From the NCBI RefSeq assembly GCF_019703515.2, contig NC_059379.1:21509380-21573379 (forward strand): a stretch of DNA of 64,000 bases. Direction: 5' to 3'. The translations under genes were made by a program, and so were the position numbers. The notes under the pieces were generated by a model that was given only the letters and a program-made list of their open reading frames with translations, searched no databases and was not told where the DNA came from. Source of the stretch: Myxocyprinus asiaticus (Eukaryota > Chordata > Actinopteri > Cypriniformes > Catostomidae). Below are positions 1 through 12,336 of the stretch, one piece after another. Position 1 is the first letter of the stretch, and every line of letters starts with the position of its first letter.

Positions 1-47
1 TTTTTTTGGAGGGACGAATCAAAATAATTTTCTTTGTTATTCAACAG

Positions 48-107
48 CATGTCACAGATGCTGTTGACAGAGCTTGAGTTGTATTTAACCTGGAATATTT
101 CTCTTGG
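48..107 (+). pseudogene. eme1: possible degenerate EME1 exon
   Basis: A pyrimidine-rich tract ends in CAG at 45-47 and a GT stands at 108-109, so the 60 bases between could be an exon. Frame 1 reads HVTDAVDRA, then TGA at 75-77, then VVFNLEYFSW. In EME1 proteins a VTD motif followed by a VVVDLEKYF-like stretch lies just before the segment encoded by the next exon here, so the resemblance fits in place and order. The stretch between the two motifs is shorter than in the family, there is a stop, and the exon end is out of phase with the exon at 295. If it is an EME1 exon it is broken. The match is short and could be chance. Confidence 0.33.
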
Positions 108-294
108 GTAACCTATGTTAAGATATTTAAAATGTTTGCTTATTTTCTAAAAATTGCAACAGTAATGGGTTTAAAAACCATCATAGAACAAACATATAAA
201 ATACTGCATGCACTTTAGGCTTTATTTTTAATGGCTGACTAATGAAGAGTCTAATCTGATTACATTTATTTTTATAATAAATATTCCTTTGCAG

Positions 295-427
295 ATCGCA
301 GAATTCAAAATGCCAGAAGAAATACTGTAAGGCAGTGCTGGGCGAGGACATGGGACTACAGGGAGGGCAGAAAAAGAGAAGAAAGAAAGATGATATCAAT
401 CAGCTTCCTGAGGTCTCAAGAGTGCAG
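295..427 (+). CDS. eme1: EME1 exon (linker before the C-terminal part)
   Basis: The acceptor TTCCTTTGCAG ends at 294. With one leading base the exon reads SQNSKCQKKYCKAVLGED, a lysine/arginine-rich linker (QKKRRKKDD) and LPEVSRVQ, which fits the EME1 segment ending VSRV..EEALVDLQLH. EME1 is the non-catalytic partner of MUS81 in a nuclear structure-specific endonuclease that cuts branched DNA such as stalled forks and recombination intermediates. The expected exon end is after GAG GAG at 436, but the next bases are GGAAGC rather than a GT donor. The nearest usable donor is CAG/GTGGAG at 427/428; it keeps phase 0 and loses only the residues VEE. I chose 427 for that reason. The reading of the domain is secure, the exact end is not. 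Confidence 0.78.
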
Positions 428-436
428 GTGGAGGAG

Positions 437-442
437 GGAAGC
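437..442 (+). other. apparently lost 5' splice site of EME1
   Basis: After the conserved VEE codons the sequence reads GGAAGC. A single T at 438 would make GTAAGC, a strong donor after GAG, exactly where the family places the exon end. This suggests a GT to GG change, real or a sequence error. A weaker in-frame donor lies 9 bases upstream. Confidence 0.5.
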
Positions 443-556
443 TGAAGTACCTCATTGGCAGTCGAGTCAAATTTATGACTGCATATGCTTTTATACAGTG
501 GTATGTGAGGTTGTCTGAGTTAGCTCTGTCTTTCACTCCCCTCACCTGTCCATCAG

Positions 557-672
557 GCTTTGGTAGACCTGCAGCTGCACACTAGGGTGCAGGTCCGTTT
601 CTACTCAACCTGGAAGAACTTCACTGATTATATTACCATGTCAACTAAAGCAGTAGCAGAGGCACCTTTCAA
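557..672 (+). CDS. eme1: EME1 exon (ALVDLQLH ... AEAPFK)
   Basis: The acceptor CCATCAG ends at 556 and the donor AA/GTGAGT begins at 673. The exon starts in phase 0 with ALVDLQLHT and ends inside the lysine codon of AEAPFK. The ALVDLQL and TKAVAEAPFK motifs are typical of EME1 and mark the C-terminal half, between the ERCC4-like nuclease fold and the helix-hairpin-helix region. EME2 shares the overall layout but has a less similar version of both motifs, so EME1 is preferred. The reading frame is clean. Confidence 0.9.
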
Positions 673-783
673 GTGAGTGGGAAGCCAGTGTTTATATAAG
701 CCATATTTATCACTTTCCAACCAGCTGAGTCTTCAGCTATTGTGGTTCATTTTTTACTTTTGTGTATCGTTGTTCTCTCCCAG

Positions 784-973
784 ATGGGAGCGAGAGAAGA
801 CGGGATTTACATTTTGTTTTGAGAGTGAGTGGGCAGGGGGTCAGAAGGTGGACTGCACAGGGAAAAGTCTTTTGCAGGTTTGGAAGAGGCAGATCCAGCA
901 GTTGAACCGCGTCAGCCCTGATATGGCCATTGCTATACTCTGTGCCTTCCCCTCTCCTCAGCTTCTTGCTCAG
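784..973 (+). CDS. eme1: EME1 exon (helix-hairpin-helix region)
   Basis: The acceptor TTGTTCTCTCCCAG ends at 783; the first base completes the lysine codon left by the previous exon, and CAG/GTAAAC follows at 973/974 in phase 0. The product includes [14 protein letters not shown], then [17 protein letters not shown] and FPSPQLLAQ. The W+RQIQQ.NRVS and PSPQLL motifs are strongly conserved in EME1 and belong to the C-terminal part that contributes to DNA binding and MUS81 pairing. There are no stops or frameshifts. Exon phase, order and both splice sites agree with the neighbours. Confidence 0.92.
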
Positions 974-1199
974 GTAAACAAAACAAACAAACACAAACAA
1001 ATAATTCTGTTCTTAAAGTTTTCCCAAAAACAAAAATTCTGTCATCATTCAGTAAGTAAATGATGACAGGATTTAAATTTTTGTGCAAACTATGCATTTA
1101 ATTATGTCATTTCTAACAATAGTTACTCTTTTTCCTAACCTTACACTCTCATAATCTACTGACTGTGCACAAATGCACTTATGGCATATCATTGATTTA
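974..1199 (+). other. EME1 last intron, 5' part
   Basis: Intron sequence between the donor at 974 and the transposon remnant starting at 1200. It is AT-rich, with no motif I recognise. Confidence 0.6.
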
Positions 1200-2331
1200 C
1201 ACTACCAGTCAAAAGTTTGGACACACTTAACTGAATTTATGTGTCATTATTTAAATTTTAATTTATTTTTTTATTTTTTTATTTTTTTTAACTAAATGCC
1301 TTTTTGTACACAAATATAATTTCTTTCTACATATACATTCCTGTACAAACCTAAAATTATAATTGACAATATTTAATTTTTTTAATCCATGAGTCGGACT
1401 GGATAGTGAAGCAGCCTACAAGTGAATAGCACACATGGGAACACCTTTAATATTGTTTAAAAAACATCCCAGGTGGCACCTCATGAAGTTGAGAGAATGC
1501 CCAGAGTGTGCAGAGCTGTAATTTAGGCAAAGGGTGGCTAATCTGAAGGATCTAAAATAAAAGGGGTCTTTTACACTGGCAGTGTCATCCAAAAAAGAAC
1601 ACGGTTCTCATTAAATATTGGTCATATGAAAGCTGTTTTGCGGACTGTGGTACAGAACCTGAGACAACCTGTAGGAGGTTGTCTGAGCTCGGTCGCAATG
1701 CAACTGTGGCATGGTTCGCTTTAGTGAGAAAGCAACCTATACTCTGGTCCACACTTGTTCAGGAAGTAAAAAAAAACTTGAGCATGCAACATTATCATTT
1801 GCACAAAACACACACACATGCATGAGTGGCAGAGGAACATAAACAGTGCTGCAAATACATTGCTCACAACCAGCTGTCTCCTCAAAAAAGATATAGTCGC
1901 CTGAGAATCAGATATTGTCGCCTTCTCCTGGACATGGATATCTGCTGAATTATGGCATGTTACACATAGAGGCACAAGTGGCGTTCACTCTGTTGTGACA
2001 CCAAATTAATGAAAAACACAAATATAAAATCCTGTGGTGTGTTCTCCATCATGTGCACGTTTGTGATGACGTAAGTTGATGATGGAAAAATCACCAGGGC
2101 TCAACAGAATTTGAAAGAGTCTGAAGCCAGACCAACGCCGCAGGGGGCGCCAGGAACAATTTAATCAGATTTGGACTGCAGCATATGTGCCCAGTATAAA
2201 AACCACCTAAGTGTGATTTGTTTGTCAATACATTATTCCCATAAATTTAGTAGTGTATGACTTTATTGTAAGATGTGGAAAATAGTAATAAGAAAAAATA
2301 ATTCGGTGTGTCCAAACTTTTGCTTGTAGTG
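1200..2331. mobile_element. Tc1-like element remnant in EME1 intron
   Basis: The left end CACTACCAGTCAAAAGTTTG is preceded by TA, and the right end (GTGTCCAAACTTTTGCTTGTAGTG) is its inverted, diverged partner. This terminal sequence is that of a common fish Tc1 family. Around 1475-1560 the plus strand resembles the end of a Tc1 transposase gene (CACCTCATGAAG..GAGAGAATGCC, then AAAGGGTGGCTA). The remainder cannot be aligned by eye to a transposase, so the element is non-autonomous and rearranged. The flanking TA is lost on the right. It lies wholly inside the last EME1 intron. Confidence 0.75.
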
Positions 2332-2387
2332 AATGAAATACTTTATAGTGAGATCTGAGGTCTCATATTTATATTTGTTACATGCAG

Positions 2388-2560
2388 GCATATGCACGGT
2401 GCAAATCAGAGCATGAAAAAGTTGGCCTGCTATCAGACGTGCTTATTCGCCGTGGAGAGGGCATAACGTCTACAACACGCAGAGTAGGTGTGGAGCTTTC
2501 CAAACAGCTGTTTCTTCTGATGATGTCATCCTCCGCCAGGCCCTTGATTCTGCAGTATAG
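2388..2560 (+). CDS. eme1: EME1 terminal exon with frameshifted C-terminus
   Basis: The acceptor TTACATGCAG ends at 2387 and the exon opens in phase 0 with AYARCKSEHEKVGLLSDV, then RRGEGITSTTRRVGVELSKQLF, the near-terminal EME1 signature (RRGEG.TST.RR.G.ELS). After about codon 43 the open frame continues as LLMMSSSARPLILQ and runs to a stop at 2687 without family resemblance. In the frame two bases later the same DNA reads SSDDVILRQALDSAV and stops at TAG 2558-2560; LDSA plus stop is the usual end of EME1. So a small indel near 2508-2520 separates the body from its normal tail. The TCTTCTGATGA-like local repeat makes slippage plausible. I end the feature at the expected stop. An ATTAAA hexamer at 2757-2762 could be the polyadenylation signal. 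Confidence 0.82.
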
Positions 2561-2687
2561 GTTCCTCTGTCTGAAATCAAAAGCAATTTGTTACAGGGTC
2601 TCAAGTTTTGGTGCATTTTATATAACTGTAAAAGGTTTGGTATTTATTACAGTTAAAATATTTTATGACCTACATGCTTACATTTGA

Positions 2688-5309
2688 AAGTGCCAGATTT
2701 TCAATGTTTTGTTTGTTTGTTCCTACTATACATTTTTTTTATTAATTTTCTTTTTTATTAAATAAGTTCCTTAAAACCATTTATTTTGTCTCCATTAGAA
2801 CTAGTTATCCTCAAATTTCCTTAGTTCAACATCAAACCTTTATATACCTTTCTGCGCTAGAGAGGTAAACCTTGAAAGTTTCTCTATCATTGGAATGCTT
2901 TTTTAGTCTCTTTGTTCTCTTCATCCCCATTGCCTTGGATGCCGAGAAGCCTTTTCAGCATACATCAAAAATAGAGTAAATTCTTAGAAATGCTATATGC
3001 TTGCAGTTTTTCACATGCCACTGACCTGCCACTTTGTGGTCTGTAAAGAACTATAAGTCAAACCCAAGCCATTTTTTATTTTATTTTGTCCCTCGCTTTG
3101 TATCTTAACACACTCTAGCAGTGTTAGACAGAGTTTTAGTAATTGCAGAAACAACAGTTTCTGATTCTGTTTAGGCTCTTTTCCTGTTAAAGACACTGCA
3201 GCATGCCTTTCGGAACCAAAATGGCCCCTTGAGCATGCCGTACTTACTGTCTAAGGACTGTAGAGGCTCATGGCTCATTTCCAGCATATTAGAGAATGGC
3301 ACCTGACCAAGGATTGCCGTGATGCCTGAAACGAGTAGTGAGGTAACGAGCCATTAAATGTGCTTAAGAGATGAGCTGCATGCTTCATCCCTGTCCCTGA
3401 AGGCAGTATTTCCACTACAGTTTAAGGGATGGCGTAACAAACTATGGCTAGTTGGTGTGTACTTGTGCCAAAGGGAATTATACGAGCAGAATTATGGTAG
3501 CTTGAAAAAGGATCACCTTGTAGTGATTGTTTAGCTGAATAGAATGAAATCCAATTTTTGTGTACTCTAAATGCCGACTATTATAACTTTTATGACCTAA
3601 AGTCTGCAGAGCAAACATCTCCACTGGCTTGTAACAGTTTGAATAGCACTTTAATTTCCAAAAAACTTGTTGCAGGATATTACGACTTGCCTGGATATAT
3701 AAAAACATTGTAACTTGTCAAAACTGAATAGTCACCCCAAAGATGGGAAATTATACTCACTCTCTTGATGTGTACCATTTGTTCCAAATACACCAAAGCA
3801 CAAATATCTTTGTAAGTGCTGTTGGTTTATTTTTTCCAATGTGGAATGTGCAGATTTAAATCATGGCTATTCCAGATGATAGATTGGGCCGCTGTAAACC
3901 ATTTCTGTTCAGGAGAGTAGCAGGCTCTCTCTCTCTCTCTCATGTCTGATGCACATCTGAGATTCTTCCTGTTTCTTGTTGGAGATTAATAGGGATTGGG
4001 AGTGGCGGAAGGTCACTGCCGGCCCCTTTTACTCAAAGTCAGTGGAGTGGAAAGCAAAGCAGCGCTGTTAGTCACTGTCTTTCTGTTCATATTCTCAACT
4101 CGACTCATCCTTTTGAAAAATGTGCCTTCTGATCGGCCGGCACACAAGACTGAATACCACAAGCAGTGCTGTTTACAGTTTAGTGAGACCGTTTTGTTAC
4201 CATTTTCCATTCATACTCTTGGGGATTAGGTGCCTTTCCAATTTCTTGGGCTATAGTGTTCTGCCAAAATAATTGCATCTGTTCTGCTGGCCCTTCGTCA
4301 ACAGTGGCATAACAAAATTCAGCCTCAGTTTCTGTATGCTAAATAATGCATTATCTCAGGCAAAGAGAACTCTGGGTAAAATAGCAACATGGCAATGCAT
4401 CTGAAATTAGCCTTATATTGTGTTCAGTGTGTGTTTTGCCTCAGCGCTGAGTGAATCTGAATGCTAAAACAACAAGATAGAATGTCAGAGAATCTACAAT
4501 CTATTTCAGAACACAAGTAGACCGGCCACTGTGGTATTGGTTTCCTTGCCACCAGCATTCAATCAGTGTTTCCTGCCTCTCTTTAAAAAACAAATCATTA
4601 TACTTCTCTGCATGTTCCTTTTGTTCATTTGCAAATCAGAGACGAGTGATGATTCAAGTGTTCAGATCCAACTATTCAGGGAAACTAGATGCAAGAAAAC
4701 AACTTTTGCTGCCAGAACTGGGGGCTCATTTTACTTCAGAGTTAAAATGTTGCATTGTTATTGCAGAACTGGGTTTTCTGCCTTGCACTCTCCTACCAGA
4801 CTGCATATACTATGTACATACAGTAGTTCCTTCACTCACAGTGGATTTTTTTTAATGTGGTTGGCTGAATTTTTTGAAAGCCACATGGTGGCAGAATTGT
4901 TTCACACTGCCTATACTATCAGGGTGTTTTTTTTTTTCAGAGGAGGCAAGGGAGGCAGTTCCTCCTCCCAAAAATGTGGATGAGGAAATAATCAACAGTG
5001 CAAAAGTGAAACAAAACAAATATTAGGCAATATGAGATCAAATAGTTTGAAAAGAATTCTAGAGTAACACTGTCCAACCTTGAAAAAATTGGATGTCTCC
5101 TTTGCCTCCCTTGAGCTTGTTGTGTTCTCATAGAGGTCTTTTAAGTGTCGTGAACATTAGGGGAGTTAGATTCCATAGCACAACGATTGACTAATTATCA
5201 TCATTGGGTTAATGCCCACATTCGTTTTTTTTTTACAACCAGTTTGCAATTCAGACTGAATTGTTCAAATTGGTGGAAATTGGTTAAATTAAATAATAAA
5301 GGAGGTCCA
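2688..5309. other. non-coding stretch downstream of EME1
   Basis: No exon-like open frame or recognised repeat apart from a short (TC)n at 3929-3940 and a T-run near 4926. 3200-3420 and 4330-4480 are of mixed composition and look unique. Confidence 0.5.
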
Positions 5310-5460
5310 TAACACCAGGAAATACTTTTTAATGGCTGTCAAATGGTTTTTGCCCCATAATGGTGTAGTTATGTCATCTTCCAGCAGGGGCTAACTGACC
5401 CTTGCTAACCAGCCAAAACCTGACCCCTTGGGACTAATTACAAACTCAACAACTCACGCA
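5310..5460 (+). repeat. unnamed dispersed repeat, copy 1
   Basis: The block AATGGTGTAGTTA..GCATCT/GTCATCT..CAGCAGGGGCTAA..CCTTGGGACTAATTACA is shared, with substitutions and small gaps, with 8425-8560 on the same strand. The TGGTGTAGTTA part weakly resembles a tRNA A box, but there is no B box. No family name is assigned. Confidence 0.55.
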
Positions 5461-5930
5461 TTCTCACATATCACCAAGTTTGGTCACGTCTGGATCGAAA
5501 GGAACCTGAAATTCCTTTAAATGAGTTTAAGTAAGCTGGATTTTAGTGATGTTTAAAATAAAATGTGCTCTTCCATGCCTGTGACCATCAACACACTTGT
5601 GGTGTTTTCCAGGGATTTGTTGACTAATGTTCCGAAAAGAAGGTGACTAATAATAATAGCTGAATAACAGCTTGCAGTACCAAATAAGAGATTTACAAAA
5701 TATGCTTGTTACTGAATTATCAAGCACAGCGTCAGTTCAGGTGGTCACGTGAGTCAAGCTTGCAAATCAGCTATGCTCGTCTACAATACTGTTCCAATCA
5801 AAGTTCCCCCTTCATACATTCTTTCAACCACCTTTTTATTGCTGGATGCTTGCTGCACTCAACACCCTCCTCTATCCCCAGCTCCACCTCTTGAATGTCA
5901 CATTTATTATTTATTTATTTAGTCATCTCA
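5461..5930. other. non-coding, nothing recognised
   Basis: Open frames here are short and have no family resemblance. Confidence 0.45.
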
Positions 5931-5933
5931 GCT

Positions 5934-6100
5934 AGGGCTGGGCAATTGTTTTCTATTTTTCCGATTCAAATTTAAGTTTTGACACATTTTTTCTAGAGGT
6001 TTTGCATATTTTATTTTGCAAATGCTATAGTAAGAGGCTGTCAATCCACCAAAGGCTGAATAAGGAAGAGACAAATTTTCATTGCACTTGGCTTGATGCT
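5934..6100 (+). mobile_element. terminal fragment of a GGGCTGGGCAAT-type element
   Basis: TAGGGCTGGGCAATTG at 5934 followed by an AT-rich tract is the terminus of a widespread fish hAT-like non-autonomous element. No matching right end was found nearby, so only a fragment is called. Confidence 0.4.
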
Positions 6101-6999
6101 GCTTCAAATCTGGTCAGCTGCACGTATGTGTGCACTCCAAATGAACGTAACTACTGTAAAGTACAGTAGGTCAACAACATTGAGACTGTTATACAAGACA
6201 CTGGTAATATTTCCAGTATAATTGAACAATGTGATTGTAGCTCATCTTCATCCATCATGCATGCACCAGCTTAATTAGACCATAACTGGCCTCTGCATTC
6301 TGTGCATGTTGATGAACGGTCTCTTTTTCTTTAAATATCCATAATAAAGTTAGTTACACGACAGTTACGGTTGCTTCATATCAAATCATATGTATATATA
6401 TGGGATAATCAAACATCCACTGCTCCTGGTTCAGATAGACAGCTAATTATTGCTTTGATCTGTGACGTGTTTCAAGTTTACTGTGCCTATAACCAACATT
6501 TGGCACGCTATCATTTTGACAAACTTTGTGAGTTGAATTTGAATGATAAATCGTGTGCCCTTTAGGACTGGCTCTATCTGCAGGGTATAGACTTGGTTTA
6601 GATAAAAAAATCTTACCTAAATTGGCTTAGTAGTATTTTGCAGTTTTCTTATACTATTATTTCTCAACACCTAGGTTTATTGCATTTTAATTTATTTTAC
6701 ATTTACACTATGTTGACAATTTCCTGTGTGATATCCACAGCTCTCCCTGCTCCATCCATGCATGGCTGCATGGAAGTGCGAGGAGTTTGCCCATAACAGA
6801 ACCATACTGCCAACACCAACAGATGCTTTATTGCAGAGTCAATAAAGTATTCATTCAAGTATTCAATCTATTCATTTGATGGAAGTGCTCCTGACTGTAA
6901 TGGTAGTTATTATTTGTGACACAATGGAAAAATGTTTGCCTCTACCCCTGAAACTGTGTAGACATCACTCAAACATTAATTTACATTGGCCTAAAAACA
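6101..6999. other. non-coding, nothing recognised
   Basis: AT-rich sequence; no repeat boundary, exon or RNA gene visible. Confidence 0.45.
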
Positions 7000-7007
7000 C
7001 TGAGAAG

Positions 7008-7467
7008 CAGGGCTGGGTTAGGACTTCTGAGTGCCCCTGAGCATGAACACATTTAGTACGTTTTATATCTTATTGGAGATATTTTTACACTGGATAGTTA
7101 ATTTTTATAAAAACAGATAATTGCAAGGATCCATACCTGTGAATGGAAATCCGTCTTAGCAGTATCTATTAAAACATTTTTAAAATCCTTATCTAGCAAT
7201 AACAAATGGCTGTGATTTGCCCATCCTGGCCAGCGATGAGAAAAGTAAGAGGTACTATGTGACAGCAAGTCTACGCTCTGCTTTGATAGTGGTCTGGACC
7301 TCTGGACAATAATTTACACATGATTAATTATACTGACAAACTTTAATAACCATTTAAATAAAAATGGACCTAAGACCATTTTAAAAATGCCATTGCATGG
7401 TGCCCTCCTGGACGTGGTGCCCCTGAGCATGTGCCCAATTGGCCATATTGTTAATCCAGCTCTGCTG
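7008..7467 (+). mobile_element. non-autonomous hAT with 8-bp target duplication
   Basis: The left end is CAGGGCTGGGTTAGGA and the right end TTAATCCAGCTCTGCTG, inverted partners apart from a 3-base CAG/CTG unit. The direct repeat CTGAGAAG flanks it exactly at 7000-7007 and 7468-7475, the 8-bp duplication typical of hAT. The motif GCCCCTGAGCATG appears near both ends. There is no transposase. 460 bp. Confidence 0.85.
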
Positions 7468-8424
7468 CTGAGAAGGGACTACAGTATGCATACAGTATGC
7501 ATCCCTAACACACACCACTGAAACATACTAACTGGACAACTTTGTCTCAGTGGAGAACAAACTGGCCTACTGAGCATAAGAGGTACAAATATTAATCATA
7601 TACACAAGCACATTTCACTTTTTTGCTCGGGGTACTTATTTGAGAAATTATTTTGAGGTTTTTGATGTATTATAAAAAAATACAATAAAAAAAAACCTTT
7701 CAAATGTAGATGTATATAAAGCACACCCAGAGATGCTTGATCATGCACTGGAGCCATGCATGAATTGCCTGCTGTCCTAATCAGTGATTAATGTTTGAGA
7801 AGTATGATGTAATGGTTTTTGTATCTCCTGCATCCATAATAATGTCGATGTGCTTATTTTAAATGTAAAATTCTGAAACCAGGCTTCTTTTTCATACTTT
7901 TTCAACAGTATGTAGTAAATAAATCAGTGGCAAACATATGATGCGGTGGCTTGACAACTGTGCGTCCCATTCAAGGAGGTTGATAATACCCGGAGAAGGT
8001 TATTCTTTAGCATTCCCATTCATTTTAAAGGCAGTTGCTTGACTGATGCAGGACCTTTGCATGTAGAGACTCAGTTCTGTGTATGTGAGTTTCTGAGGCA
8101 AGCACCTGAGCTGTGGATACCATGTGACTAATCACTCTGAAGCTGCATTAAAATGATGTCATGACAATGATGATTGGCTGGTGGCACAAGAATGCACACA
8201 GTACAGAATTGTTCACCAGTGACTATCCTGAGATGTGACATCAAATGGAGCAAACAGGGTAAAATATAAGTCCTTTTCATGCTATTAAGAGCCCTCCCAA
8301 AAAAAAAAAAAAAAAAAGAAAAAGTAATTGGTAACAAAACATCTACTATATTATAATGAAGAATTTGTGATTTTTTTTTTTTTTTTTTTTTTTTTTTGTT
8401 GTTGTCAGAACTCACAGCTACATT
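7468..8424. other. non-coding with A- and T-runs
   Basis: An 11-base unit (ACAGTATGCAT) is repeated at 7482-7505. A long A-run (about 8299-8318) is followed by a T-run (about 8371-8397), which could pair as a hairpin or mark old retrotransposed tails. No gene. Confidence 0.5.
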
Positions 8425-8560
8425 TGAATGGTCATCAAATTAGATTCTTTTAGCCCCCAGAATGGTGTAGTTACAGCATCTCCCAACGGGAGCTAAATGC
8501 CCATGCTATCCTGTGAAACCCTAGCCCCTAGGTCCTATTACACTGTGCAGCTTTTACTGT
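8425..8560 (+). repeat. unnamed dispersed repeat, copy 2
   Basis: This copy reads AATGGTGTAGTTACAGCATC, then CAACGGGAGCTAA and CTAGCCCCTAGGTCCTATTACA, and aligns with 5310-5460. The alignment appears to extend upstream into AATGG..TCAAAT. Confidence 0.55.
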
Positions 8561-8759
8561 GCAATGTCGCTTCTCAAACTCTTGGTCAATTCTGATTATC
8601 TTGCTACAGAGGAGAAACATTTGAGTACATTGAGGTCTGTCCAACTACATCTCAAGCACTTTTAGTATCCTCATAAATATCCCGTTCTAACAGGTCATCA
8701 AATAGCAGATAGAGAAATCTTAATGATGGTCCTTACAAAATCTGATCATTATCTCGCTC

Positions 8760-9330
8760 CCTCTATCTGTTCCATCTCTCTTCACAATCTAAGTGTCGCT
8801 GTGGGAGGCTCTTTGCGGCTGCTGTGTGGAATCAGGCCAGGGCTCTGTTTACTCTAGATCCCAGGCCTCATCCCTGCAGGGACCCCTAATCAATGCCCGC
8901 CTCTCGCCCTCCTCTCCCGTAGTGACCTGATGTGATCGCTAATTGGGCTATCTGTGTGAAGGCGAGCAAGCCCGCCGTTCTTTCTGCTTGTCAGTGGAAG
9001 GCTTAGTGTGTGTGTTTTTGATGTATCTGAGTTGTTTACTTATTTATCTGAAGCATGCACCTTCTGGAGTCTGTAAGGTGGTTTGATGGACTGCGTCCCG
9101 GAAGAGTCTCCTGAGGCTCTGCGTGTGTGTGTTGATGTGTTCGAGACACCACAGCAGGTCTGCAGGAGTGTCCTGCACGCCGCCGCTCAGCATTCATTAC
9201 ACGCCGTCACCCTCTGGGGTGTTTTTATTAACATTCCAATCAGTGCCGTGCCAGATTGCTCGATCTGCAGAAACAAATTGGGAATAGTCTTTGATATAAG
9301 GTCTGAAAACACTCTGACAAGAGGAGGCAC
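8760..9330. promoter_or_regulatory. candidate conserved non-coding element
   Basis: This stretch is less AT-rich than its surroundings, has no simple repeats and matches no transposon I know. It contains homeodomain-like cores (CTAATTGGGC, CCTAATCAATG). No open frame has an exon signature. The regulatory call is inference from composition only. Confidence 0.28.
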
Positions 9331-9516
9331 ACAAATATGTATTCATGTGCACGGCACATATTGAGATTTAGTCAATGAGCCAAGTCAGGGCCATTACTCC
9401 GCTGTTTGTTATTCAAATGACACTACACAACAGAAGCACCTGGAGAAGGCTATCAGTTCCACATACATTGAGATCTTGTTCAACAAAACAACAGGGCTGT
9501 GCAATAGAATGATATA

Positions 9517-11108
<1,592 letters not shown>

Positions 11109-11240
11109 TATTGAAATCTTGCAATACTTTTTTTAAATATTGCATTGATTTTGGATCCCTGTATCGATATTTTTATTGATCTATTTAAGTATTCATGTCA
11201 TGTCCTACAGTTCAAAATGTATGCAGCTGGTCATTTAAAT

Positions 11241-11924
11241 CAGAGGTTTTCAAAAGTTTTTTTTTTTTGCCAAGTACCCCCAAAAATAACAATCACCTTG
11301 CGCTGGACCCCTCAGAAAAAATGTTATTGTCGCTATGTATTTTGGTGTATAAAGACCAGAGGAAGTGTGATATTGTAAAGACAGTTTTAATAATTAGCTT
11401 TTATGTTGTTATTTAACTGGAAAAGAAGTGGGCAGCGGAGTGCGTGTGCTTCACATCCCGTTAATACAGTGGCGTTCTTGGCAAACATAGCAGACCAGGT
11501 TCTGACACATGCTAGATTGAAGCATAATGCTTATGTTATTAATTTTTAAGAACTTTAAATGTGTTTTCAAGCAAGCACTAAATGGAGACAGAATCCATAA
11601 AAAACTGAAGTGGAGTCTGCATGTAGGAAATAGAATGAAGTGAAAAACAAACTGCCAGTATTTTTTTCTTATTTGAATCGGAACTTCCGGAACGCAATTT
11701 AACCCCTGTTTGTAATACTTTGAAAGCGTATCTTTTCTACCCAATGACTGAGTAATGTTAAGTGTGTAAACCTGAAAGCAACATTCCATTAAACTGAAAT
11801 TGCAATAATGTCAAATTCTGTAAATATTGTTTTTTTTACTTTTCATTTATGAACACTTTTCTTTTCTCTGAAATTTTCCATGGATCCCTAGCCTCCCCTC
11901 GCAGCCCCCTTGAAAAACCCCATG
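11241..11924. mobile_element. hAT-like non-autonomous element nested in the outer hAT
   Basis: The left end CAGAGGTTTTCAAAAG and the right end CTTGAAAAACCCCATG are inverted partners of a common fish type. The flanks ATTTAAAT and GTCTAAAT agree at 6 of 8 positions, consistent with an eroded 8-bp duplication. No transposase seen. Confidence 0.65.
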
Positions 11925-12336
11925 TCTAAATAAGCTCAAACTCTGAGAATGGAGACCTATGCGATGTTCACACTAATCTGTTTGAAACCTCCATTTTCAT
12001 TTTGTGGTAATAGAGAGCATTTTCGAAACACTCCGTTCTAGTAATTCAAGCAGTTCTAGAGTGGATGAGAGGCATAAGCATAGTGAAATTTATGCAGTTA
12101 CAAACTAAAATGTATTTGTGTGGATGTGTCCTCAGTGTGGTCAGAATCGCTTCAATGAGGTCCGCGAGAGATTCAATCTTAACCTGAGGATTCCCTCTTT
12201 CTCTAAAGGACAATCTAGGTCTCTCGCACAGTTTGGTGCAGTTTCAATTGCAATTCAATGATGATTTCATGATGCATTGCAAAATATATTGATTTGTGAC
12301 GTGAGGTTGTTGGCAAAACCCAGCCCTACAAAACAA

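Noticed and set aside
557..2560. EME2 instead of EME1
   Set aside because: ALVDLQLH, AEAPFK and RRGEG.TST.RR.G.ELS fit EME1 better.
2561..2687. Open frame continuing the last EME1 exon by about 45 residues
   Set aside because: It has no family resemblance; the expected EME1 ending lies in another frame and stops at 2560.
4531..4983. 150-codon open frame
   Set aside because: Low-complexity, serine/cysteine-rich, no splice context or family motif; likely chance.
9083..9364. 93-codon open frame in the candidate conserved block
   Set aside because: No exon borders, no family motif.
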